Shown piece by piece: positions 25,801 to 36,799 of a stretch of 64,000 nucleotides of DNA (within the stretch, counting starts at the first letter, position 1; every line of letters starts with the position of its first letter). Both the position numbers and the translations under genes were made by a program. The stretch covers positions 428,636,240 through 428,700,239 of the forward strand of contig OV050030.1 in NCBI GenBank assembly GCA_920105625.2. The letters are read 5' to 3'. This DNA is from Clusia tigrina. Lineage: Eukaryota; Arthropoda; Insecta; Diptera; Clusiidae. The notes under the pieces are model-generated. The model was not told the DNA's origin, ran no database searches, and saw only the letters and a list, made by a program, of their open reading frames with translations.

Positions 25801-27548
25801 TAACATTTGATTTAAATTGTTACTCCAGCTTCTCCCGCAACTGGCAAATTGGGTTTGCGTATGACAACATTGCACGAAGAACCACTCGGTGGACACCGAT
25901 CGCTAGCTGAGGAGCCAGAAGATAGTTACAGCGATTCAGAGTATCCTGCCGATTACGTGCAGGAGAACAATCAGCGCAACAACTCCAACATGCGAACAAG
26001 ACTCACTGCATCTAAAACCATGGATTCGTTTATGGACGTAAGCAACCAGTCGAATCACAGCTACTTGAGTTACACCTCCACTGGCAGTGCGAACAACAAA
26101 CATTTGACAGGTTTGGCGACGCCCAGCATGAGTTCGTCGACATCAAGCGGCTACGGATCACAGGTAAACAAAATAACTTGTGGATACTTTCATACGTGTG
26201 GCAACTTATTGACGCATCTTATAATTTTAGGCGGTCTCATGCAGCAACTTGACGAACGATGATATAGTTTCTATGCGTTCCATGAGCATTGATGAAACTC
26301 CAGGTGATTTATAAGCGTATTTTAAATTGAAGAAATTGTCAAATTAATCGTATTATCTTAGATTTTGATCGCATTAATTCCAATTCCAATTCGCCTCCCA
26401 ATCGTCAAACACGTTTCAATCCATTCCTAAAAGATATGCCAAAGACAACACACAACAAACAGTTAGAAGTGGAGGACAGACATCCAAAGCCACTGAACAC
26501 ATCCGAGGCTGACCAAAAGGCTTCAGCTAACTTTAATATGAAATCACAGATGTCAAATACAACTGATATAATTCCATCACTACCAGTCCAACACACAATG
26601 CTATATGGCGAGCCTGAAAATGAATTCAAAAGCCATCTTCAGACAGATGAGTCGACTTCTACCCATGCTATATTCGATGGCGATGCTACTGGACTGAAAA
26701 ATAACAACAACCGAGACACACTGACTGCCAATAGCAGCAATAACAATAACAACAACGACAACGAAACAGACAATCAAAACGGGAACGAGCCGACGATAAA
26801 ACAACAGTTGCCAGAATACTTGGAAGGCACTGGCATTGTAAAAGGTCAGTTACCAGCAGGGATGGTTGTGCACCGGAAAAGAACACCTCCGCAAACTACC
26901 ACGATCAACAATAGCCACGCTACAGTACATTCCATTGAATTGCAACGAGTGGAGGGCCTCATTAAGTCTTCAAACGATAATTTGGACGGTTCAATGACAA
27001 GCAGCATGGAGTTAGAAGGTATTTAGAAGTAATTCGTATCGATTTGAACTGAATTCTGAATATTTCCTAACGCATATTTTTTGTGTTATCAATCGATTGG
27101 ATTGTTTAGACGAAAGTAAGCATGTCGAAGTCTGCGTGCCGGAATGGGTTGCTGTTGGCGAATCCGTGCTTATTCGTCCGTATAATACAAGTGGCGTTAT
27201 CGCCTATGTTGGCACCACGCATTTCCAAGGTGGCACGTGGATTGGCGTGGAATTGGACACACCAACTGGTAAAAATGATGGGACCGTCCAAGGCATACAA
27301 TATTTCCAATGTAAACCAAAGCACGGCATATTTGTGCGTTTCGATAAATTGATTTTGGACAAACGGGGAAAAGCAATGCGCGCTTCCAAAGCGGAGAAAA
27401 TCAACAAGGGTATGTTTACAGTTTTAGAGTAGTTGAATTGAGTAGATATAATTAAAGAAAACACACACACTCCGTTGCAGACGCGAACCTACCACGCTCA
27501 AAAAGCCGCACTGATTCCCTCAACAATGTAACTTCAGGGCGCAAATGA
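10836..27548 (+). CDS. Khc-73: Kinesin-73 (kinesin-3 family, KIF13 type), complete, 21 coding exons
   Basis: Exons: 10836-10890, 14270-14357, 14501-14664, 15454-15722, 15781-16028, 16094-16424, 16484-16744, 16816-17238, 17303-17449, 17505-17672, 17731-17877, 18024-18065, 18196-19858, 19913-20058, 21133-21256, 21315-21416, 25829-26163, 26231-26303, 26362-27018, 27110-27409, 27481-27548. All junctions are GT-AG, phases agree, and the sum is 5811 nt (1936 aa). The N-terminus [15 protein letters not shown] starts the motor domain. P-loop GQTGSGKS is at residues 100-107, switch I NAESSRSH near 213-220, switch II DLAGSER at 250-256. An FHA domain follows (about 450-548), then stalk and KIF1/KIF13-type central region (exon 13), a low-complexity region, and a C-terminal CAP-Gly ([10 protein letters not shown], then GKNDG at 1868-1872). 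It is a plus-end microtubule motor for vesicles and polarity cargo. Length, domain order and the CAP-Gly tail separate it from Unc-104. Two introns are long (3.4 and 4.4 kb). Confidence 0.97.
10891..14269 (+). other. Kinesin-73 intron 1
   Basis: 3379-nt intron after the first 18 codons, with donor GTAAGT and acceptor TTTACAG. No nested gene or clear transposon was recognised. As the first coding intron it is the natural place for transcriptional enhancers, but no specific site can be named. Confidence 0.7.
14857..15010 (+). mobile_element. 5'-truncated LINE insertion (3' UTR only) in Kinesin-73 intron 3
   Basis: 154 bp flanked by a 9-bp duplication TACAGAATT (14848-14856 and 15011-15019). 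The body closely matches the 3' end of 57270-57544; shared strings include 'gaacggcgccaca', 'gtgtgctcaag' and 'aaactaggc'. It ends in a (ctac)-rich tail. It lies in sense orientation inside the intron between exons 14501-14664 and 15454-15722, clear of the splice sites. Confidence 0.85.
20445..20474 (+). CDS. Khc-73: Candidate 30-nt cassette microexon of Kinesin-73
   Basis: Between exons 20058 and 21133, both joined in phase 0, there is an isolated 30-nt block with acceptor 'ttgttcttaacag' and strong donor 'gtgagt'. It encodes [10 protein letters not shown] without a stop and keeps the frame. This would add 10 hydrophilic, Ser/Thr-rich residues in the stalk-to-tail linker. The splice sites and frame are seen; use of the exon is inference. 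It is not included in the 1936-aa count. Confidence 0.5.
21719..21974. mobile_element. Mariner-type MITE in Kinesin-73 intron
   Basis: 256 bp with termini CGAGGTGTAATCAAAAAG on the left and, reading inward from the right, CGGGGTGTGATAAAAAAG. These resemble the inverted repeats of mariner-family transposons and match at 15 of 18 positions. TA dinucleotides flank both ends (21717-21718, 21975-21976), as expected for Tc1/mariner. There is no transposase frame, so it is a deletion derivative or MITE. Confidence 0.8.
23547..23779. mobile_element. MITE with long inverted repeats and 8-bp target duplication (hAT-like)
   Basis: 233 bp flanked by CTGTGCTA on both sides (23539-23546 and 23780-23787). 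The arms are about 40-bp inverted repeats: left reads inward through CTACAGGCGTGCAACCGAT and GCTGCGATTTGT, right arm through CTACAGTCGTACAACCGAT and GCTGCGATTTGT. Internal 'gcgat' and 'atcgc' motifs recur in both directions. An 8-bp duplication is typical of hAT (also P) elements. No transposase is encoded; the overlapping short frames are incidental. Confidence 0.82.
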
Positions 27549-28909
27549 TTGTACGCGAATTGTTCGCATCGAATGCAGCGCTGGGCTACTTGCAAGCAGT
27601 CCTCGTTGACAGCAACAGTGGCAACAAGCCATAACGATGTTGCTCCAACGAGAACTTACCCAAAATTGCGTACGTCCAGTGAAGCAGAAGTGACAACGAA
27701 TGCGAACAGAAAAAGCTTCAATCGACGCTCAACAGCATTTTAGACCAGAGATCCAAGCCGGAGGTAGAGTCTACTAAGTAAGATAGAATTGCAATTAGTA
27801 TGCCGCGAATATTGCCCTCGGAAAACTGTCATACATATTTGCAGAATAAGTAGAAGCACACAGTCGAAGAAGGACGGGGGGAGTCCAGTTTAAAGAAATT
27901 ATTAAATAGAATTGTAACTGCATGTTTACACGTTACCTCTTTCGCTTAAGCATTATAACTCTAAGCTGAAGGCACAAAACGCAAACCGGCCCCACTCTGT
28001 TAGTGTTTGTAGAAATATGCAATATTATACGTAGTTTCATTACATTAGGCACTCGGCGAATGTGAGTAGTTGCTTTTACTTTATATTTGAAATGCCGTAT
28101 GTAGATTGGCTTTTCGTTGATGTTTGAAATTGATTATATATATATTTTTTTATTATATAACGTATATATGAAAATCATATACGGGTTTTTATTCTTGCAT
28201 TCTTTGATTGCTTTTATTTGGTAATTACGGATGTATATTCTTCAATTATTCACTTTTGTATACAGATAATTCCTAAATTTAAATTTAAATCTCCTTGAAG
28301 CAAGTGTTATGATTTTTTGCAAGCACCGAAAAGTATTCATTGCATTCGATATCATATTTACGAACCAATCAATCAATTAACGCTATTGTAAATTATATAT
28401 AATTGCCACAAAATAGCATACCTTATATTTAATTATGTGAACTACTCGTATTGGGAGATACTTTTAGAACTTGTGCTTTAAATAATTTTAAGGATTGTTT
28501 GTACTTGATTAGCGCATTTATATTTCAAATGTACATTTTATATATTCTATTTGATTGATTGTGTGCAAAACAAAATACTTCAATGTGATGTGATGTATTT
28601 GTAAATTTCGTTTTTAATTTTCTTCCTTTGTTTTGCACTAGTTTAAGAATGTTTACTATATAATTTACGTATGCATATGCACAACAATGGTTTTTATTTT
28701 TGAAATTTAGTTGTAACTTATTTGTAAGCATCATTCTTGGCCTTGTGTTTTAAGTTATATTTAATGTGCAATAAATTAACCTAACCTAATTTAGCTAAAG
28801 AGATACTCATTATTGTTTTTAAACTACTCTACTTATTAAAAAATCACGATTCAATTTAAATAATACAATAGTCTATATTGTAGGTTGAGTTCGATATTGT
28901 AGCAATAAA
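27549..28909 (+). other. Probable 3' UTR of Kinesin-73
   Basis: The stop codon TGA is at 27546-27548. Candidate polyadenylation signals AATAAA occur at 28770-28775 and 28904-28909. AT-rich, no coding signal. The true cleavage site cannot be told from sequence alone. Confidence 0.45.
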
Positions 28910-31900
28910 TATGAATAATAAAACTCTATGTATGGCCGAGTGGTTGAAACCCAAACGAAATGCATGACCGCTTCTGGTTGGAAATGGCATTGGATTTCAA
29001 CCATTTCCATAGCTTTAGAAATGAATATGAAGCAGTAGAAAGACTAGTTCACTGAATTCGATTAATTAATTAAAAGTCTCCAGTTAAAAGTTATGCAAAC
29101 ATGATCGTATTTAAGAAATACACTTTATTCCGACCTTAAACGAATTGAAAAAGTCAACATTTACGACTTATTATCTAATTTAAGATATACATACATATAA
29201 TGAAACGATTAATGTTTTACGTAAGTATCCATCCAATAAATTAATTACGTCTGAGATGTTGCAATTTTGAAACAATAACTAAAAAATTAACTACTTCAAA
29301 TTTACAATAAAAACAAAGTTTATTTGTAAAATCACACACCCACAACTGCGTTTTTTGTCTTGAACCGCAGTACAAGGGCACGAAAAATATCTTGTCCATT
29401 CGAATACACATGCTATTTGTATGTATTTGTATTAAACACTATTTTTTAAAATCAGTTTACTATGTTAGAATATGAACGGATTTATTGTGCGAAATTGTAG
29501 AAACAAAACCAAAACCAAAACCAGCTCGTAAACAACACGTCCAAATTTTTAAAATTATCAATTATATTTTTATATGTGTAGAAATATTATTTCTACAATT
29601 AAAATACTTGAAGATGTTTTACGATTCTGACACTAATTTAATTTTGCTGAGTTCGTCCCCGCGCCCTCCAATCCCACATACTGCACAAATCCAGAAATGA
29701 CAGTTATGCAAAATGGATACCGAAGCACAGATAAGGCAAAATTAAACCAATAAATAAACTATTATTATATGTATCACCATAAAATATTATTACTATTAAA
29801 TAAATGAATAATTAAATGCATTTAGAAGAACACAAAATTTAATCACTAAAAATTTTGAAAAAGAGCTTTTGAATGTTTGAAAATTACTATTCTAGTTATA
29901 AATAAAAAGCAAGCTTCAAATGGAGAATCAAATAAAGATAGAAAATTGTGAATTAGGCAATTAATAGCGCTATTCTAGATTGCTACTAAAGGCAAAATCA
30001 GCCGAAGTATGTCTGCACACGCGATAGGATTGTTAGCAGTAGGCCCATAATGTAAGAACAAAGTGTGTGCGTCAGCAAATGATCCGTGTGGGTTGTCAAC
30101 ACAAAACGGAAGGGCAACGAACAGCTGAGCGAAGTGCATGTAGTAGCTCAAAGTAAATGGTTGACTGCTCACACGGGAAGTGGGAGGAAAAAGAAGTGTT
30201 GATGCATTCACCTCTAAATTTAATTAGTCAGCCGCAAAGCGCGACGAGGACGAAATGATTGTAGTTATTGTGCAATCCGCCTCAATCAATTTATTAAAAG
30301 TGGCAGATCACATTACATAAATGCGATAGGCATCAATCTGACGGATGCGGCCGGATTTCATACACGGCTGCTGTGCCCGTCTGCAAACGCTTGGCTTGCC
30401 ATACAACGCGTACCTTAAGCAATATTTACATTAGCAAACATTTATTTAAGTCGAAGAGGAATGAAATTCGGGAATATGACACCCACACATACTCGTAGTG
30501 TTGTTTTGATTTCATAGAGACCTTCTAAATTACTCTTATTTGATTCAAGTTTCAAGTGAATATTCAAATAGAACAGTTTTGGAAGGAAATTAAAAATTCC
30601 AGCGTCCGCCTTTCGCTAATTCCAATTCCATTTATGTTTAATATACAGAGATTGTGAATGTGTACTTGCTTGCTTGTGACAGGGCGATGGTGAAGTGTGC
30701 AATATAGTTTGATTAAACTCCTCCGCTACTGTTCTTGCTCTAAAAAGTGTTGTCAAATGACGTTAGTTTAAATTGCACATATTGCGTTTCATTTACCGAA
30801 ATGGTTGGCTAATCTTTTGCCAGCTACAGAATCACATCATGGCCAAACACCCTGTACACATTCTAATTTAAACAGACAAACCAACCAACTCAATAGAACA
30901 CTCTCAATCGATTCAGCAATATTTATACTTTGCCTATATTATTTAAATATACCTACAACGTAAGATATGAATATTTTACTACTATAAAAACAAGTATTAA
31001 AAGTAAAAATGTTTATTGTGAAAACTAAAAAGAGAAAAGGATATTATTGAACTCCAATTTTGATGTCTAAAAACAAATTATATTTAAATATATTACGAAA
31101 ATAATAAAAAACCAACAAAAATGCAATATTGTGTTTTTTTAAAAATATTTTTATTTGTAGCTGTTCCTGATTTTCTATACACGAGGGGCGCATAAATTGA
31201 CATGCATATGACGATAGTGTTAAAACTGTGAAGTTTGTATAATAGACTTATAGTTATCAAACTAACTGACCAACATTCTCATTCAATTTACAACAGTTGT
31301 ACATGTAATATTTAATAGTAAAAATATATTTTCTTAGTTAATCCTTCCTTATATAGTGTTATAAAATAGTGTGATGTGTTGCTATGTACTCATATTAGTG
31401 GGCATTTTAAGAAAATTGATTCATGGCATATCAATGCGGCCATGTGGACCCTTTTATTGCACTCCGTTGGGAACGTGTACTGGTTTATGTATCTTACACA
31501 CTTATTTAAATTGTAACAATAGTGACTATCGATGGCGTAGATAAGGTTATACCTTTGAGAAAACTCCGAAATATACATTGCTCTCCATACTTTACTTAAA
31601 TAAACTTAACGATTACGCTAACTGAATGATGAATATAAAAATCACTTCATTACTAAAACCGACATAAAACACATGAAACTATGATATAATCGTTACAACT
31701 CTATATCCTTAGTGTATTTTTCTTTTGCAGTATCCTTTCAAAGGGCACTATAAACTTCATCAGTTGCTGAGATGATAATAATCACCTGTAGGAATGTGAA
31801 CATTGTTTGAAGTGATTCATAACACAAAGAATAATATTCGATACATTTCGCAAATTTTTGAAACTTGTCGCTGAGATTCTAACTAGTGCCGCATCTGTAT

Positions 31901-32062
31901 ATAAAAATATTTGTATTTTTATTTACAACGGCTTTTCTCTCTTCCATCTTTTATTACAGAATAATGACTCTCTTGCCCAGATTAGCAAACAAAAAAAAAA
32001 CTTATTTGTAGTAATTTATATACCCGTCCTATTGCATTGATTTATGTAATATACATCTTTGT
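28910..32062. other. Convergent intergenic region, no gene recognised
   Basis: About 3.1 kb between the 3' ends of Kinesin-73 and the GalNAc-transferase. AT-rich; short open frames only, without domains. A tRNA-like 5' segment occurs at 28931-28948. The minus-strand transferase 3' UTR should occupy the right end. Confidence 0.5.
28931..28948 (+). repeat. tRNA-like A-box segment (SINE head or tRNA 5' fragment)
   Basis: 'tatggccgagtggttgaa' matches the 5' part of Leu/Ser tRNAs, including an A box TGGCCGAGTGG (28933-28943). No proper B box or acceptor-stem pairing follows; the nearest is 'ggatttcaacc' about 60 nt on. It is therefore not an intact tRNA gene; a decayed SINE head is the simplest reading. 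Confidence 0.35.
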
Positions 32063-34886
32063 TTAATTGCGATCAATAGTCCACTGTTGAGTCTCACTGC
32101 TTGTATCACAGACTGTCACTTGCACATCATCCGAGGATTTGAGCCCTCTGTGGTCCAGACATAGCCCAGTGCTAATGTGTACAAACTGCTCGTTCTCGAA
32201 ATTCCACTGCTCATTAAACTTGTCATTTTTGTCATTGCATGGAACCATCACCACCAAGTGAGGCGGCGAGGTACTATGCTGCACTGTAGCACAGCTCAGC
32301 TCATTGCGTAGTACTTTGGAATTGGTGTAGGAAAAGAACTGCGATTTAGATAACGTTTTGCCACACGAAAAAATACCTAAATTGTATGGTTTTTCGTTGT
32401 CCTGCAGGAGGTCATCCAAACATAAATTACTATGGATTGCCTTTACTCTGCAAAATGTAGAAGAAAATGTAGTCATGGTTCGTGGCATCAGTACCGTCCA
32501 AATAAGATTTAACTCACCTGCCCCAACCAATTACGTCCTTTGTGGGTATGAACTTTTCTGGATAAACATTTTTCATGTACCATTCAAAGCTTTTGCACCG
32601 CAGTTTTCTACGCAGCATAGTGCGGTGTGTCACATCACCAATATCGGGATTAAATTTCAAATCAGGGCGATTCAAAAAGAACAGGTTAACGTAATCATCC
32701 ATCCACACTAATGCCATGCGAGCGGTATTGATGCCATGTGTATCGCGGTCATTCGGAAATCTATACGGGGGCAATTCAGAATGCATAACTGAGATCAAAA
32801 ACTAACGATTGTAAAGGTGGGTCTTACTCATAGGGATGAAAATCGCGAAATACATGTCCCACTCTGGAACATGGCACAGTCTCAATTGTGCCACCACATT
32901 GCCAGATTCTGAACGACATTTCTAGGTTTTCGCCTCCCCAACCATCCATCTGCAAAATGATAATAGAAAGTTAAAGTGTATTCTTTTGAACATTATGTAC
33001 ACTTACTTGCTCATCATAACTGCCAATTTCCCAAAAGTATCTGCGATCAATCGCAAGCAAACCGCCAGCCATTGTTGGACTGTAAGAGGGACATATATCA
33101 TGCATTTTGCCACACTCGCTCTTTAGGCGTTTCTTTTCACGCGCGGGCATATTGATCCAGTCGAAGTGTCCTGACCATTGGAAGCCTCCAATCTGGTATG
33201 ATTGGTAACCGTTAGTGCTGTATTGAAAGTCTTTGGCGTCGATAACATCGATAATGGGCACCAAAACCCTGGTCCGGGATTCTTTAATACGGTTCAAAAG
33301 CGGTTCGCACCAACCGACATTACCTTCGCAGTGCGCATCGAGAAAGATCAAGACGTCCCCAGTGGCAATACGGGCGCCCGCCAGACGTGCCCGTATCAAG
33401 CCCACTCTGTCAATAGCAAAATTATGGTTTTTATTATATGCTAACTGGGAAATTACTTAAGCTCCAATAGAGAACATATAATTGTATCAATGCAAACTCT
33501 GAAAAACTTGATTAAACAACTACATACGACAAATATGGAAAGTGACGTGGCCTGGCTTTTTCATTAGTTGAGCAGAGACGCTTCGTGTTTTGATACTCTG
33601 TGGTATTTCTGATGGGATGCAGCCGTTGGTGTATATAAAATGACTGTTCGCCTAATTTAATATTGCTTTTCTAATTCTGTCGTCTGCAAAGAGTTGAAAC
33701 TCTATTCAAATTTTTAGTGTTTCTATACTATAGTTTCCAACGCGCGTTATTACCAAGCTTGTTTTACGAAAAGAAAACTAGTTATTTAAATGTGGCCAAT
33801 CGAAAGTGTGTGAAACCGACGCCGACAGGCAGTCAGCTATGTGCTCGTGTGGGTTATGTGAACATGCTCTTCTGTTCTGGGCCTCAAAGGCCACAGTTTT
33901 CTGTGTACACGTACTTTAAAGAATAAAACAAATATTTATTAACACACAACAGTTGTAAAATATGTTCAGTTGTAACTAAAGATATATCGAACTGTTCCAG
34001 TTGTCTGTCTAACCCCGTCCCTCAAAATTTTCAATTCACCCAATTTCTTGTGTGCATAAGTAAAGGTCACTCACTTATCTCTAAAAATAACTACGGTCGT
34101 AAAGCCGGAGAACACCTTACACAGAAGAGAGATTTCAAGTTTCCTATATAGTTATGTACATTGTTACATAAAACTCAATATTCCCGCATTCTCCACAACA
34201 GATACGAATACAGCCTTCACTCACCGGTTTTTCAGACGAAGAATTTGCACCTTCCCGCCGGGAATCCTTGAACTGATATAGTAGTCCAACTTTCCTCCTA
34301 ATTCTATGTTGGTGCTCCCATCGTCTACCAGAATGATCTCTTTCAGCACTTGCGAATCGCAGGTGTTGAGACAGCTATGTACAGTGCGCAGGAGAACTGA
34401 ATACGGTTCGTTATACAAAATAATGATAATTGATGTTGAAGGCAAGGATGTTACGTCGAATTGTTGCTTCAGACACTTGGGATTCCGAGAGTCCGATAGG
34501 GTGCGATTATAAGGTATACGCTCACTCAGCTCCTCATTTAAAGCAATTTTCTTGTAAATAGCTTCGCCGCGTTCTTTCGCAAGACCATGTAAAAACGCTG
34601 CTGTTCCATCTACTCCTAATTGAGAATCCTGTTTTTCCAAATCTAAGCGAACACTGATCTCATAAGGCGACTCCTTAAGGATATTATTGCTTGGAGCTTG
34701 TGGAATCTCATTGTCAATGTCATTATTGCCATTTTGGTCCAAATTCAAAAAATGACTTGCTTTGTGCTGTTGATTTGGCTGTTCAGGCTGGTCCATTTGC
34801 AAGATTTTGATGTAAAGAATAAAACAGGCAGCCACAAGGCCAGAAACTATTAACTTGGCATAAAAGGAACGAAATCGTGGGAGCAT
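32063..34886 (-). CDS. Pgant35A: Polypeptide N-acetylgalactosaminyltransferase (Pgant35A type), complete, five exons
   Basis: Minus-strand exons: 34886-34225, 33406-33007, 32949-32828, 32760-32518, 32447-32063. All junctions are GT-AG and in phase; 1812 nt, 603 aa. A type II membrane anchor lies at about residues 9-29, then a stem, then the GT-A catalytic domain: LVDDGST (187-192), metal-binding LDAH (D244, H246), the acceptor-loop block [17 protein letters not shown] (from 358) and GHVFR (H386). A C-terminal ricin-type lectin domain starts near 475, with [13 protein letters not shown] and a terminal QQWTID (QxW). The enzyme adds GalNAc to Ser/Thr of secretory proteins in the Golgi, the first step of mucin-type O-glycosylation. 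The [16 protein letters not shown] stretch and the '[16 protein letters not shown]' start of the lectin domain fit the Pgant35A group; orthologue versus close paralogue is uncertain. The gene is convergent with Kinesin-73. Confidence 0.94.
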
Positions 34887-35817
34887 TTTGAAATATTTAT
34901 TTGTGCTGCTTCGGTATTAACTTTTACTAAGTCTCCATTTGATGTATGCAGAAATATGAATAGGCGCACTTTTCGGGATGAACGTGGAGCTACCACAATT
35001 CTCTGGTGAACTAAATACGGTAACACTCACTTTAGCCTATACAAACAAAATATATGGCACACTCTCCAAAAACCGTAAGCTTGGCTTTGCCGCTGCCACT
35101 CCACTTTACTTACTAGTTAACTGTTGCTTCTGGCTTGCCTAATTATGCCTTTTGGTTTCGTTTTTTACATCTCCGTCCATCTCTCTTTCTCTCTGTTTTA
35201 CCAATTTGCTGTTGTTGTGATTGCTGAAGACTTGACCATTGAAACGAGTTAAATATGTGTGGAAAATGCACAATTCTAAGAAATAGCCCTGTTTTAATAT
35301 CACAGAAACCAAGTTTTACGTGCTAATTTGTTTTGTAGGGCTAACAGCTCTTGGTAATACGGATAGATTGCCAGACATCTACTTCCGAACTTCAAAACAA
35401 ATTAGTATACCACTCACAGACAATATTTCCCCCAATTTCCCCTATTATACGTACAATACATACATACATACATACTTCCATCGCTGTTGAACTGTCAAAT
35501 TATTACCAAGGCACATGTGCACGGTAACAGCCTCCCAAAACAATCTCTCAAATTTTACAATCAGAAACCATTTATATTGCTATCAATGTGCAATATAGTC
35601 ACACAACATTAGAGTGAGAAGTTGTCTTTCTGTCCTCGTTTAATAAGGGAACATGCTTTAATGCGCATGCGCTACTTTTATTTGAATTCGTATATAAAAT
35701 AAAAAGGCAGCATTATACATAATAATAAGGCGTAACACCGTTGTAGAAAATTGCAGTGTCGAATATAACAAGTGGATTTTAGGATTGTTTGTGTGGGAAC
35801 TTTAGCACAAATCAACA
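34887..35817. other. 5' region of the GalNAc-transferase
   Basis: Immediately upstream (minus-strand sense) of the transferase start codon; it should contain its promoter and 5' UTR. A pyrimidine-rich run sits at 35173-35198. No confident core-promoter motif is identified and no coding signal is present. Confidence 0.4.
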
Positions 35818-35955
35818 AATTTATTATTATTATTTTTATATCTTACACCATAATTATGACTGCAAGGGGTTCAGGAATGAGTACAGGCTACTGAGGCTTT
35901 CGACTCGAAGAGAAACAAATTTTTTGAGACCCGGGACAGGATTTGAACCTAACAA
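35818..35955 (-). mobile_element. tRNA-derived SINE, copy 1 (5'-truncated, minus)
   Basis: Read on the minus strand it begins at a B-box-like 'aggttcaaatcctg', continues 'tcccgggtctcaaaa', then 'ttctcttcgagtcgaaag', and ends in 'ataattatggtgtaagata' and a (taa)n tail. The same order of blocks occurs at 50832-51020 in plus orientation. This copy lacks the A-box half of the tRNA-like head. Confidence 0.75.
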
Positions 35956-36799
35956 ATTTAATATAAATGTTTTCCAGTGAAAATGCCTGTCTCATGTGTT
36001 TAAGAATTTTGAAAACTTATTCTGGTAGAGTTTGGCCATTTTATAAGAAATTGTTCCTTAAAAATGTATTTGATAAAAAACAGAAGCAAAGAAACTGTCT
36101 TGCTACTATGTAATTATATTCAATAGAGACTATGTAGGTATATCGAACAGGTTAATACAAAATCAAACCCTCTATTAAAGAAATTTTGATACCATTGGAA
36201 AGTAGTAAACAAATTCAAAAATATTCCTTTTGCCATTTTCTTTGTAGCTGCTACGGAGATTACCTACTTGGTACACCCTAATCCCGATAACTACAGGGGC
36301 ATTATACACTGAAAACAATTACTATTGTGAAAATGCCTTGTGTTCGAATCATTTGATTATGTAAAGAAAAACAAATACTTTTATATGAAAAAGTAGTTTA
36401 ATTAACAGCAATTCATTGAAGAAATTCTTAGCAAATTTTAATGTAGCAAAATAGTCCATATAATTGTGCTTTTCATTCCTGTTTTGAAGTAAAAAAATCC
36501 TGATTGATTGATTGAATAGCTTAGGCTGTAATCTGCTCCTCTTTATAGTCATGTTCTGCTTTCTAGAATACGAGAACTTCAGCCAATGGTGCTAATGAGA
36601 TAGCAACGTCGGTGATGTCTCATACTAAGATGGAAGGAGGGAATATAACTGACATAAATAGTATTATTGAGATCAAGATGGAAATACTTTATTTTGAGTG
36701 TTTGAGCGCCTAAAATCACTCTGTGGAGTAAGCACACCTAAGCAAAATACACCGTCCACCAATATCAATTCCGACAACTGAATGAGGCTGATTTCCACA
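35956..36799. other. Intergenic, nothing recognised
   Basis: AT-rich sequence between the SINE and the I-like retrotransposon. No domain-bearing frame, tRNA or clear repeat. Confidence 0.5.

Larger units (their letters stand above)
21417..25828 (+). other. Kinesin-73 long intron 16
   Basis: 4412-nt intron (donor GTAATA, acceptor TACTCCAG). It contains two short non-autonomous DNA elements (21719-21974 and 23547-23779). The rest is AT-rich; the few open frames around 22.5-24.1 kb have no recognisable domain and partly fall inside the second element. Confidence 0.7.

Noticed and set aside
26405..26886. Antisense frames opposite Kinesin-73 exon 19
   Set aside because: Shadows of the Asn-rich coding exon; no independent signal.
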